Source of the DNA: UBA1794 sp050946375
Lineage (GTDB): Bacteria > Bacteroidota > Bacteroidia > Bacteroidales > Bacteroidaceae
Direction of reading: 5' to 3'
NCBI GenBank assembly: GCA_050946375.1
Contig: JBMNUT010000003.1
Span: 191,985-255,984 of the forward strand
Length of the DNA: 64,000 bases
Shown here in pieces: positions 35,210 to 43,512 of the stretch; position 1 is the stretch's first letter; every line of letters starts with the position of its first letter. The notes beneath the pieces are model-generated. The model did not search any database, was not told the origin of the DNA, and saw only the letters and a program-made list of their open reading frames with translations. The translations under genes were made by a program, and so were the position numbers.

Positions 35210-36636
35210 TGGAGAAGCCGTATATCTTGCCGCAGTCGTTGGCAGGCATGGGCATCCAAAAGCTCAATGCCATGCAGGAATCCATGTGGGCTTCGGCCCG
35301 ACAGATGCAGGACATTTTGCTGCTCTCCCCGCCGGGTAGCGGAAAGACCCTGGCCTTTTTGTTGCCTCTGCTGCATGATTTGCAGGAAAGCCCTGCCGCT
35401 TTTTCAGAAAAGAGCCCGGCTTTTCTGATATTGTCTCCCTCGCGCGAATTAGCCCTGCAGATTGCTGCGGTATGGAAGAGCCTGATTCCGCCGAGCAAGG
35501 CCGTCTGCTGCTGTGGAGGGCACCTGATGGCCGACGAAAGGCGGGTGCTCCGCGAGGAAAATCCTGCACTGGTGGTCGGGACGCCGGGACGCATTTCCGA
35601 TTTGATGGAAAAGGGTTATCTGGAAACGGCACATATCCGGCTCCTGATTATCGACGAGTTTGACAAAATGATGGAGTTGGGTTTCCGCGAGGTGATGCAG
35701 AAAATTCAGGATGGCTTGCCTGCCGTGGAGCGGAAATGGCTGGTTTCGGCTACGGACAGCGCCGATTTTCCGACTTTCCTGCGTCCCGATGCGTTGCGGC
35801 TTGACTTCCGTCCGGCTGAAACTCCTGTGGAGCTTCCCGATGCGAAGCGGCTCAAGATTTACCATGTGACCAGCCCGATTCCCGACAAGCTGGCTGCGTT
35901 GTTGGCTTTGTTGGCAACGCTGGCCGAGAAGGAAGACGGGTTTCCGGCAATGGTCTTTGTCAATTACCGGGAAGCTGTGGAGCGTGTGTGTGGTTTCCTG
36001 CAGAAAAACCGTGTGGCCTGCAGTGCGTTTCATGGAGGTATGGAGCAGAATTTGCGTGAACGCTCTCTCTATCGTTTCCGTTCGGGCAGCAGTCATATCC
36101 TGGTGGCTACGGACTTGGCGGCACGGGGGCTGGACATTCCGGAAGTGCGGAGTGTGATTCACTACAATCTGCCTCTGCAGCAGGAGCAGTTCGTGCATCG
36201 TAACGGCCGTTCCACGCGGGGCGATCATCCGGCGGGGACGGCCTATTGGATCAGTTCGGCGCAGGAAAAATTGCCTTCCTACCTCTCGGTGAGCGATTAT
36301 GAGGAGCAGCCCATACCTTTGGTGCGGGGCTTTCTGCCCGAAGGGGCCGACGATTCGGAGGCCGTATTCCCGCCGGCTCTGGCCCGGCGCATATCGCTTC
36401 CCGAAAAGGCTACCTTATATATAGGAAAGGGGAAGAAGGACAAAGTCAGTCGTGCGGATGTTCTTGGCTTTCTCTGCAAGAAAGGTGGCTTGAAGGGCAG
36501 CGAAATCGGTCTGATTGAAGTGCGCGACCATCATTCGTATGCGGCCGTTCCGCGTAAGAAGTTGCGGGAGGTGTTGGCTCTCCTGCGGCAGGAAAAGATA
36601 AAGGGACAGCGCACGCTGGTGGAAGAGGCCTTGTAG
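35206..36636 (+). CDS. DEAD/DEAH-box RNA helicase
   Basis: A 476-residue helicase. Motif I is SPPGSGKTLAF, Ia SPSRELALQ, Ib VGTPGRI, motif II is the variant DEFD (IIDEFDKMMEL) in place of DEAD, motif III is SAT, and the C-terminal RecA fold has VATDLAARGLDIPEV and HRNGRSTR. The C-terminal 75 residues (KDKVSRADVLGFLCKKGG) form the DbpA-like RNA-binding fold found in ribosome-assembly helicases. The start at 35206 overlaps the DUF5715 stop (ATGA); the frame is open further upstream but inside the preceding gene. Confidence 0.9.
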   Translation: MMEKPYILPQSLAGMGIQKLNAMQESMWASARQMQDILLLSPPGSGKTLAFLLPLLHDLQESPAAFSEKSPAFLILSPSRELALQIAAVWKSLIPPSKAVCCCGGHLMADERRVLREENPALVVGTPGRISDLMEKGYLETAHIRLLIIDEFDKMMELGFREVMQKIQDGLPAVERKWLVSATDSADFPTFLRPDALRLDFRPAETPVELPDAKRLKIYHVTSPIPDKLAALLALLATLAEKEDGFPAMVFVNYREAVERVCGFLQKNRVACSAFHGGMEQNLRERSLYRFRSGSSHILVATDLAARGLDIPEVRSVIHYNLPLQQEQFVHRNGRSTRGDHPAGTAYWISSAQEKLPSYLSVSDYEEQPIPLVRGFLPEGADDSEAVFPPALARRISLPEKATLYIGKGKKDKVSRADVLGFLCKKGGLKGSEIGLIEVRDHHSYAAVPRKKLREVLALLRQEKIKGQRTLVEEAL

Positions 36637-36705
36637 AAAACAGGTATTTCGCCCTGCGTAGGGCAGAACAGACGGCCATCTTTTCCGAACAAGTGGTAAG
36701 AAAAG

Positions 36706-36753
36706 ACGAGGGACGCTCTCCGGTTGCATGGGCCGGTTGCGTCCCTCGTTTTT
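36706..36753. terminator. Bidirectional terminator between the helicase gene and trxB
   Basis: An 11-bp stem, ACGAGGGACGC (36706-36716) with GCGTCCCTCGT (36739-36749), inner GGTTG/CCGG pairing, a T run after it and AAAAG before it. It serves the convergent helicase (+) and trxB (-) genes. Confidence 0.85.
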
Positions 36754-36772
36754 GTGTGTGCGGGTGGACAGT

Positions 36773-37717
36773 TTAGCTTTCGGCTATCAGGAAGCGCTCT
36801 ACCTCGAGGGCTGCCTGGCATCCGCTTGCCGCTGCGGTTATGGCCTGGCGGTAGATGGGGTCGGCCACGTCGCCTGCTGCGAAGATGCCCGGCAGGTTGG
36901 TCAGCGGACGGCCGCCCTCGGTCTGGATGTATCCTTCGGCATTTGTATGAATCCACGGCTGGAATATCTCCGAATTGGGGTGGTGTCCGATGCCGAGGAA
37001 GAAGCCGTCTATGCGGATTTCCACCTGCTTTTCGTCGGGTTTGCCGCGCCGATAGGTAAGACGTGCGCCTTCTACCTTGTTTTCCCCAAAGAGAGAATCG
37101 GTTTCATGCTCGAAGAGTATCTCGATCTTAGGGTTCTCCATGACTCTTTTCTGCATGATTTGCGAAGCCCGCAGGTAGGGTTTGCGTACAATCATGTACA
37201 CCTTCTCGGCCAGTCCGGCAAGATATGAGGCCTCTTCGCAGGCAGTATCTCCGCCTCCAACCACGGCTACGACTTTCTTGCGGTAGAAAAATCCGTCGCA
37301 GGTGGCGCAGGCGCTGACGCCGAGACCTGCATATTTCTTCTCGTCGGGCAGGCCCAGATATTTGGCCGATGCGCCGGTGGATATGATTACGGTGCGGGCT
37401 TCGATTTCCTGTCCTTCGTCGGTCCAGGCACGGTAGGGGCGCTGGCTGAAGTCTACGCGGGCGATGATTTGGGGAAGTATGTCGCACCCGAAGCGGAGTG
37501 CCTGCTTCTTCATGTTGTCCATCAGGTCCATTCCCTGGATTCCTTCGGGATATCCGGGAAAGTTCTCTATCTCTGTGGTTTGAGTCAGCTGTCCTCCCGG
37601 CAGTTCGCCTTCGCAAAGGAGGGTAGGGATGTTGGCCCGGCGGGCATAGATTGCGGCAGTATATCCTGCGGGGCCGGAGCCGATGATGAGGCAGGATGTG
37701 TAAATAGGTGTGCTCAT
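36773..37717 (-). CDS. trxB: Thioredoxin-disulfide reductase
   Basis: A 314-residue flavoenzyme reducing thioredoxin with NADPH. FAD motif IIGSGPAGYTAAIYARRA at the N-terminus; redox centre CATC in CATCDGFFY near residues 136-139; NADPH motif VVGGGDTACEEASYL; C-terminal FAD motif GIFAAGDVAD. Full length. The LolA-like gene, on the same strand, ends upstream with 68 bases between. Confidence 0.96.
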   Translation of the reverse strand: MSTPIYTSCLIIGSGPAGYTAAIYARRANIPTLLCEGELPGGQLTQTTEIENFPGYPEGIQGMDLMDNMKKQALRFGCDILPQIIARVDFSQRPYRAWTDEGQEIEARTVIISTGASAKYLGLPDEKKYAGLGVSACATCDGFFYRKKVVAVVGGGDTACEEASYLAGLAEKVYMIVRKPYLRASQIMQKRVMENPKIEILFEHETDSLFGENKVEGARLTYRRGKPDEKQVEIRIDGFFLGIGHHPNSEIFQPWIHTNAEGYIQTEGGRPLTNLPGIFAAGDVADPIYRQAITAAASGCQAALEVERFLIAES

Positions 37718-37785
37718 GAGGTTGAATGTATAAAGTGAAAAGGGGAAATACCGGAGTTCCGACTGTCATTCTGGACGGCCGATGC

Positions 37786-38400
37786 CTACCGGAGGTCTAT
37801 GATCTCTGCGTTGGGATAGTCTTTGGCATTGAAGCGGAAGTAGGAATCGGAGAAGTTTTTGCCCGTATAGCCCGTTACGGTGATTGTGACCGACTGTCCG
37901 TTTCGGTCCGTAACGATGGCCTTTGCCGGTGTATAGGAAGAGCTTTTTATCCAAAGTGTGATGCTCTTTATGTTTCCGGCCTGCTTCTGGGGCGCGGTGA
38001 GGAGTATCTTGTGCAGCTTGTTGCTCAAGCCTCCGTATTTATAGCTGTAGCCTTTCCGGTAGCTTTGCAGCCAGGTTTGCGGATTGAGCTGGCTTGACTG
38101 GGAAGCCGATGGGGTCGTTACGTTTACTTCTTCCGAGTTTTTCAGATAGGTCCACTGTGTCTTTCCGTCGAACCAGGTAATCATTTGAGGGGTCTGCAGG
38201 CGGAATTTGTTGTTCTTTACGCTGATTGTGCCGTTAAAGCCTTGGGTTCCTTCGGTTCTGAAGGCTATTTCCGCACCTCCCTTGCTGTTGAATGCGGCAA
38301 GAGCCTTGTCGAGTACGTTTTTTGCCTGGCTGTCGTTCTGGGCCGGTGCGGTGACTGTGGCCAGAATGAGCAGCAGGGTGGTAAGAATCTTATTCATCAT
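37786..38400 (-). CDS. LolA-like outer-membrane lipoprotein carrier protein
   Basis: A 204-residue protein with a signal peptide (MNKILTTLLLILATVTAPAQ). The mature part has the LolA/LolB-like open beta-barrel pattern (AEIAFRTEGTQGFNGTISVKNNKFRLQTP, MITWFDGKTQWTYL). It probably carries lipoproteins across the periplasm. It directly follows ftsK, as lolA does in many bacteria. The two adjacent ATG codons at 38400 and 38397 are both possible starts; the open frame upstream runs through a repeat cluster and is excluded. Confidence 0.85.
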   Translation of the reverse strand: MMNKILTTLLLILATVTAPAQNDSQAKNVLDKALAAFNSKGGAEIAFRTEGTQGFNGTISVKNNKFRLQTPQMITWFDGKTQWTYLKNSEEVNVTTPSASQSSQLNPQTWLQSYRKGYSYKYGGLSNKLHKILLTAPQKQAGNIKSITLWIKSSSYTPAKAIVTDRNGQSVTITVTGYTGKNFSDSYFRFNAKDYPNAEIIDLR

Positions 38401-38440
38401 TGTAATTGGGTCTTTATAGAAGTTGAATTTTTTCCTTATG

Positions 38441-38495
38441 GGTTTTTGCAAAAAGCCTTGCATCGGTTTGGAAAAAGTGGCAAGGCTTTTTCCGG
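38441..38495. repeat. Interspersed short-repeat cluster, copy 6
   Basis: Contains the clearest unit: GGAAAAAG (38470-38477), an eight-base centre TGGCAAGG, then CTTTTTCC (38486-38493), plus a palindrome TTTTTGCAAAAA at 38443-38454. It lies between ftsK and the LolA-like gene and could fold in RNA on either strand. Confidence 0.8.
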
Positions 38496-38497
38496 TT

Positions 38498-41002
38498 TCA
38501 TGAGAGGCCTGAGCGCAGATCATTCAGCTTGTTCTGGAGCGACACTTCGTCGGGGCATAAAACCTCGCGGGGCTTGGCTCCCTGCGTCGGGCCGACTATT
38601 CCGGCCCGCTCCAGCTGGTCCATCAGACGCCCCGCACGGTTGTAACCGATGGAGAACTTCCTTTGGATGAGCGAGGTTGAGCCTTGCTGGTGGATGACTA
38701 TGAGTCGTGCCGCATCCTCGAAGAGGGAATCCAGATTGCCCATGTCGTCGGCCGAAGAGTCTTGCAGCCCGCTGTTTTCATCGCCCTTGTATTCGGGCAA
38801 TTCGTAGGCCGAAGGATAGCTTTGCTGCTCGGAGATGAATTCGTTGATGCGTTCCACTTCGGGCGTATCGATGAAGGCGCACTGCAGGCGTACGGGGTCT
38901 GTACCTTGCAGGAAGAGCATGTCTCCCTTGCCGATGAGCTGGTTTGCGCCGGGACGGTCGAGGATGGTGCGGGAGTCCATCATGGTGGTTACGCGGAAGG
39001 CCATGCGCGCCGGGAAGTTGGCTTTGATGGTTCCGGTAATGATGTTGGTGGTCGGTCGCTGAGTGGCAATGACCATGTGGATGCCTACTGCACGCGCCAG
39101 CTGGGCGATGCGGGCAATGGGCAGTTCTACCTCGCGGCCGGCGGTCATGATGAGGTCGCCGAATTCATCGATGATGACCACGATGTAGGGCATATAGTCG
39201 TGCCCGTTGTTCGGGTTGAGCCTGCGGTTGATGAATTTCTCGTTGTACTCTTTGATGTTTCGGGCATGTGCTTTCTTCAGAAGGTCGTAGCGTGAGTCCA
39301 TCAGGACACAGATGGAGTTGAGCGTCTGCACTACTTTTGTCACGTCGGTAATGATGGGTTCTTCGGCATCGGGCAGCTTGGCCAGATAATTCTTCTCTAT
39401 GCCCGAGTAAATACTGAACTCTACTTTCTTCGGGTCGATAAGGACAAATTTCAGTTCCGCCGGATGTTTCTTGTAGAGCAGCGAGGTGATGATGGCGTTC
39501 AGACCTACTGATTTTCCCTGACCCGTTGCGCCGGCAACCAGCAGGTGGGGCATCTTGCAGAGGTCGAACATGTAGACTTCGTTGGTAATGGTGCGGCCTA
39601 TTGCAATCGGGAGCTCATAGGTCGTCTCCTGGAACTTGCGCGAAGCCAGCACACTGCGCATCCGAACGACTTGGGGATGCTCGTTGGGGACCTCGATTCC
39701 GATGGTCCCTTTCCCGGGAATCGGGGCGATGATACGTATTCCCAGTGCGGAAAGGCTGAGGGCAATATCGTCTTCCAGATTGCGGATCTTGGATATGCGC
39801 ACGCCGGCCGCGGGGGTTATCTCGTAGAGTGTTACCGTCGGGCCGACTGTGGCCTTGATGCTGCTGATTTCGATGCCGAAGCTGTGGAGAGTGGCCAGTA
39901 TCTTATCTTTGTTTTTGGTCTGCTCTTCCATGTTGATGCTGGGCTCGTCGTTGCTGCTATTGTCGAGCAAATCGAGGGTAGGGAACTTGTAAAATTCCAG
40001 GCCGAGGCGGGGGTTATACCGCTCCAGTGGTACGGTCTGGGCAGAAACTGTCTCTTCTGTTATCCGTTCTCCTATCTTGAATTCCACGTCTTTCTTGCCG
40101 GTCGTATTTTCTTTGCCTTGGCCGGGGGCTTGGGATTCCTGCTTCGGTTCTTCGTTTCCGCTGGCTTCGGTTGCGGATTCCGGCTCGGCAGTTTGTGTCT
40201 CACCCGGAGTGTCCAGAATAAACTCTACGGTCTTTTCTTCCTCTGACGTAAATGCCTCTCCCGCTTCTGCCGGCTGGGGGGCGGTTTCCGTTACCGGGTT
40301 ATCACCTTGGGCCTCTTCGGATTGGGGGGAAGGTACTTCTTCCGGATGGTGTTTGGGATGCTTGACGGAGTTGATTCCGAAGTTGAATACCTTGCGAATC
40401 CAGTAGATGGTTTGCTTGCTCAGGTAAATCAAATAAATGATGGCCGTAATGACGAGTATCAGGAACGTGCCGGGCCATCCGAATTGTCCATAGAGCCATT
40501 CGGTGACCCGCTTGCCGTGCAGTCCGCCGGGGCAGAAGAAATAGATTTCGCCCACAGACTTTTCGAGAAATGCCAGGAAGACGGAGCTCCAGATCATGCC
40601 GAAGCCTAAGGCCAGAAACCACTTCCAAAGATGAAAATGTCCTACATGAATGAGCCGGAAGCCGGTCACTAACAGGAAAACGGGAATGCATACGGCTGCA
40701 TAGCCGAAGCAGTCGTTGATAAAGAAGTTGGATATTTGTGCGCCCCGCAGGCCCGTATAATTACGGATCTCGGAGAGTCGCTCCGCATAGTCGGGGGAAT
40801 TGATGATACTCTGGTCGGCGCTTCCCGTAATGAAGAAGGAAACGAACGAAATCAGGAAGTACAACGATGCACCGATGAGGAGCAATCCGCTGACAAATTG
40901 TACGGTTTCGGCATTAAACCGTCGTGGAATTGTCGGCGCGGGGGGAGTAGATGCTTGTTTTGTCGTTTTCTTTTTGGAGGGGGAAGTATCTTTTTTTTCC
41001 AT
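38498..41002 (-). CDS. ftsK: DNA translocase FtsK
   Basis: An 834-residue chromosome-segregation pump. The N-terminus has about four membrane segments (FVSGLLLIGASLYFLISFVS and following), then a low-complexity E/P/T linker (about 225-330). The motor has LVAGATGQGKSVGLNA (Walker A) and VVIIDEFGDLI (Walker B). The C-terminal gamma winged helix (SLIQRKFSIGYNRAGRLMDQLE) reads KOPS-type sites. The start at 41002 (MEKKDTSPSKKK) is preferred over 14 extra upstream residues. A -7 box lies at 41032-41039. Confidence 0.96.
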   Translation of the reverse strand: MEKKDTSPSKKKTTKQASTPPAPTIPRRFNAETVQFVSGLLLIGASLYFLISFVSFFITGSADQSIINSPDYAERLSEIRNYTGLRGAQISNFFINDCFGYAAVCIPVFLLVTGFRLIHVGHFHLWKWFLALGFGMIWSSVFLAFLEKSVGEIYFFCPGGLHGKRVTEWLYGQFGWPGTFLILVITAIIYLIYLSKQTIYWIRKVFNFGINSVKHPKHHPEEVPSPQSEEAQGDNPVTETAPQPAEAGEAFTSEEEKTVEFILDTPGETQTAEPESATEASGNEEPKQESQAPGQGKENTTGKKDVEFKIGERITEETVSAQTVPLERYNPRLGLEFYKFPTLDLLDNSSNDEPSINMEEQTKNKDKILATLHSFGIEISSIKATVGPTVTLYEITPAAGVRISKIRNLEDDIALSLSALGIRIIAPIPGKGTIGIEVPNEHPQVVRMRSVLASRKFQETTYELPIAIGRTITNEVYMFDLCKMPHLLVAGATGQGKSVGLNAIITSLLYKKHPAELKFVLIDPKKVEFSIYSGIEKNYLAKLPDAEEPIITDVTKVVQTLNSICVLMDSRYDLLKKAHARNIKEYNEKFINRRLNPNNGHDYMPYIVVIIDEFGDLIMTAGREVELPIARIAQLARAVGIHMVIATQRPTTNIITGTIKANFPARMAFRVTTMMDSRTILDRPGANQLIGKGDMLFLQGTDPVRLQCAFIDTPEVERINEFISEQQSYPSAYELPEYKGDENSGLQDSSADDMGNLDSLFEDAARLIVIHQQGSTSLIQRKFSIGYNRAGRLMDQLERAGIVGPTQGAKPREVLCPDEVSLQNKLNDLRSGLS

Positions 41003-41031
41003 AGGATGCGGTCGAAATTCTTTTTGCCCTG

Positions 41032-41039
41032 CAAACTTA
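41032..41039 (-). promoter_or_regulatory. Bacteroides-type -7 box for ftsK
   Basis: Minus-strand TAAGTTTG fits TAnnTTTG, 29 bases before the start codon. Confidence 0.6.
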
Positions 41040-41208
41040 GGCAAATTCTCCGGAATATCCTCATAAAAAGTGTAGCTTTAGCGCAGCTAAAATCGGAAGC
41101 AGAAATCGGTAAGCGGGGAAGAAAATGAATGAAAAGGGCAATGGAATGCTCTGTTTGACAGCAACTTTCGGGCAGAACACGGTGCTTGTGGAGCGTAAGT
41201 GACGGCAC

Positions 41209-41294
41209 TTTTGGGAGAAAGGCGAGGCACTTTTAACAAAAAGGACAGGTACTTTTACAGAAAGGACTGCGCCTTGTCTGCAAAAGTACCTGTC
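41209..41294. repeat. Interspersed short-repeat cluster, copy 7, with hairpin
   Basis: Four CTTTT/GCA-type units. The outer pair GACAGGTACTTTT (41244-41256) and AAAAGTACCTGTC (41282-41294) is a perfect 13-bp inverted repeat. It follows the stop of the PatB-type gene and may act as its transcript end, though no long T run follows on the minus strand. Confidence 0.75.
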
Positions 41295-41328
41295 GGTTTA
41301 TCTGTTTACGGGGTGCGACGGACATCGG

Positions 41329-42495
41329 TTATGCAAAATTTTGTACGAAACTGCGGAAGCGCTCCAGCCCATCGGCCAGCACGGCGCGCGGGCAGGCTAT
41401 GTTCCAACGCATGAAGCCTTCGAGCTCTGAACCATACATGCTGCCTGCATTCAGCCACAGACGGGCTTTTTCTTTCAGGAGTTCTTCCAGTTCTTCGGAA
41501 GTCTTGCCGAGAACGGAGCAATCCATCCATACGAGGTAAGTCCCTTCCAGGTCGGTTATCGGGAACTGGGGCATCTGCTTGCGGCAGAAGTCCTGCATGT
41601 AGCGGAAGTTGTCGTATAGATAGGTCCTCAGTTCGTCGAGCCATTCTTCACCGTGGTTGTAGGCTGCGATTGTGGCCACTACGCCGAACGGATTGACATC
41701 GCATACTTCGTTGATGTTGATGGCCTTGTCGATTCGTTTTTTCCATTCCGGATTGTCTACGATGATGTTGGCAATCTGCAGTCCGGCCAGGTTGAATGCC
41801 TTGGTAGGCGATACGCAGGTGACGGAATGTTGCCGGAATTCGGTGGAAAGAGAGGCGAAAGGCGTATAATCATGCCCCGGATAAGTCAGTTCGCAGTGTA
41901 TCTCGTCGGATATGACGGTGACGCCGTTTCGCAGGCAGAGGTCTCCTATGCGTTCCAGTTCTTCGCGTTTCCATACGCGGCCTACGGGGTTGTGCGGATT
42001 GCAGAGCAACATGAGCCGGACGCGCGGGTCGGAAACTTTGCGTTCCAGGTCGTCGAAGTCGATGCGGTACGTCGCTCCTTCGCGGAGCAGCGGGTTGAAT
42101 ACGGCTTCGCAACCATTGTTTCGGACGGATGAGAAGAAGCAATTGTAGACGGGGGTCTGCAGTACGATTCGGTCGCCCGGCGTGGTGAGCGCTTTGATGA
42201 TGGCCGAAAGTGCAGGAACCACGCCGGAAGTGTAAAGCATCCAGTCCTTTTTTATCGTCCAGTTGTGCCTGCGTTGAAACCAATGTATCGCCGCCTCGAA
42301 ATAGGCTTGCGGTACGTGGGTATAGCCGAAGATGCCGTGTTCTACGCGCTGCCGCAATGCCTCCTGTACGGCAGGGGCCGTGCGGAAATCCATATCGGCT
42401 ACCCACATGGGGAGCATGTCGGCTTTGGGCGCGGAGTCCCACTTGTAGGAATTGGTTCCCCGGCGCGGGATGATTTCGTCGAAGTTGTATTTCAT
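41329..42495 (-). CDS. PatB/MalY-type PLP-dependent C-S lyase (aminotransferase class I/II fold)
   Basis: A 388-residue fold-type I PLP enzyme. Seen: KYNFDEIIPRRGTNSYKWD (MalY/PatB-type N-terminus), PLPMWVADMDF-like LPMWVADMDF, LLCNPHNPVGRVW, ISDEIHCELTYPGH, and the PLP lysine in SPTKAFNLAGLQ near residue 232. It probably cleaves cystathionine or cysteine S-conjugates. It lies 14 bases after the DUF3737 gene on the same strand, so the two form an operon. Confidence 0.9.
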   Translation of the reverse strand: MKYNFDEIIPRRGTNSYKWDSAPKADMLPMWVADMDFRTAPAVQEALRQRVEHGIFGYTHVPQAYFEAAIHWFQRRHNWTIKKDWMLYTSGVVPALSAIIKALTTPGDRIVLQTPVYNCFFSSVRNNGCEAVFNPLLREGATYRIDFDDLERKVSDPRVRLMLLCNPHNPVGRVWKREELERIGDLCLRNGVTVISDEIHCELTYPGHDYTPFASLSTEFRQHSVTCVSPTKAFNLAGLQIANIIVDNPEWKKRIDKAININEVCDVNPFGVVATIAAYNHGEEWLDELRTYLYDNFRYMQDFCRKQMPQFPITDLEGTYLVWMDCSVLGKTSEELEELLKEKARLWLNAGSMYGSELEGFMRWNIACPRAVLADGLERFRSFVQNFA

Positions 42496-42509
42496 AAAGG
42501 CTGGCCGTA

Positions 42510-43364
42510 TCAAGCGGGATTGTTCCGTACCTTCACTTCGCAGTCGGCAGGAGCTTTGATGTTTTCGTCGAGGATAATCTCACCGTAGCTATCGGCCGTG
42601 ATGCTTCCGGTACGCGGGTTTTTCACACTGCGTATGGGGCCGTTCACGGTGGCCTGCACGCTGCTGTATTCGAATGCAAGGTCGCAGTCGTCGGCCATTG
42701 TGCAATTTTCCAAAACGAGGTCGTGCGCATAACATAAGGGCTGCGTCCCTGAGATTTTGCAGTTCACCAGACGCAGGCGACGGGAGTGCCAGCCGAGATA
42801 TTCCCCCTCGATAATGGAGTCGTAGACCGTAACGTCTTCGGTATTCCAGAATGCGTCTTTCGAGTCAATCACTGCATTGCGTATCTCGACGTTCTTGCAG
42901 TATTGGAACGAGTAATTGCCCTGTTGTTTGTAATCGGCAATCTTTATGTTTTCACTGTGCAGGAATAAATAGTCGGCATTCTGTACTTCTACGTTTTTCA
43001 GCTGTACATTACGGCATTGCCAAAGGGTCTCTTGCGCGTTGGGGATGCGTACATTTTCCAGAAGTATGCCGTCCATTTCGCGAAACATCTTCGGGGCTTC
43101 TACCAGAGTGTCGCTCATTTCCAGGTCACGCGAGTACCAAAGTGCAGCCCGCGCCCCTTCGGTGAACAAACAGTCCTTGACATAAAAGCCGTCGACATGC
43201 CAGAACGGATATTTTCCCTCGAAACGGCAGTGGACCGCCTTGATATTGCTGCATTCTTTGAGGGCCGATTCTCCGGCGTGTATCGTAACATCTTCCAGAT
43301 ATAAGTCGTGGGAAGCAAATAAGGGGCGTTCGCCTCCATACTCTGCATGAGTGATTTGTTTCAT
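42510..43364 (-). CDS. DUF3737 family protein (right-handed beta-helix)
   Basis: A 284-residue protein made of short parallel-beta-helix rungs with recurrent C/N and LENV/LKNV steps (HCRFEGKYPFWHVDGFYVKDC, VQLKNVEVQNADYLFLHSEN, LRLVNCKISGTQPLCYAHDL). It has no signal peptide and no known catalytic motif. Function unknown. It is the first gene of a two-gene unit with the PatB-type lyase. Confidence 0.85.
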   Translation of the reverse strand: MKQITHAEYGGERPLFASHDLYLEDVTIHAGESALKECSNIKAVHCRFEGKYPFWHVDGFYVKDCLFTEGARAALWYSRDLEMSDTLVEAPKMFREMDGILLENVRIPNAQETLWQCRNVQLKNVEVQNADYLFLHSENIKIADYKQQGNYSFQYCKNVEIRNAVIDSKDAFWNTEDVTVYDSIIEGEYLGWHSRRLRLVNCKISGTQPLCYAHDLVLENCTMADDCDLAFEYSSVQATVNGPIRSVKNPRTGSITADSYGEIILDENIKAPADCEVKVRNNPA

Positions 43365-43439
43365 AGTCTTTATCGTCTTTATTTGTAATACCTATATATA
43401 TTGGGGTAAGTTCGTTATTCCTTTTGTCGATTCCGTATG

Positions 43440-43447
43440 CAAAGATA
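43440..43447 (-). promoter_or_regulatory. Bacteroides-type -7 box for the DUF3737-patB unit
   Basis: Minus-strand TATCTTTG fits TAnnTTTG, 76 bases before the DUF3737 start, inside the 148-base gap after the MATE gene. Confidence 0.55.
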
Positions 43448-43512
43448 CGGGCAGGGAGTAGGGGCGGCTGTACGCAAATTACGGTTCTTATGACCGGAAT
43501 TACGGTTTGTCC

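Larger units (their letters stand above)
41003..41328. other. Intergenic region between the PatB-type gene and ftsK
   Basis: 326 bases without a gene. From right to left on the minus strand: a hairpin and repeat cluster just after the PatB-type stop (41209-41294), a stretch in which I see nothing (about 41060-41200), and the ftsK promoter (41032-41039). Confidence 0.6.

Noticed and set aside
42510..43364. Pentapeptide-repeat (Qnr-like) quinolone protection protein
   Set aside because: The rung pattern is irregular and lacks the A(D/N)LxX pentapeptides; it fits DUF3737.
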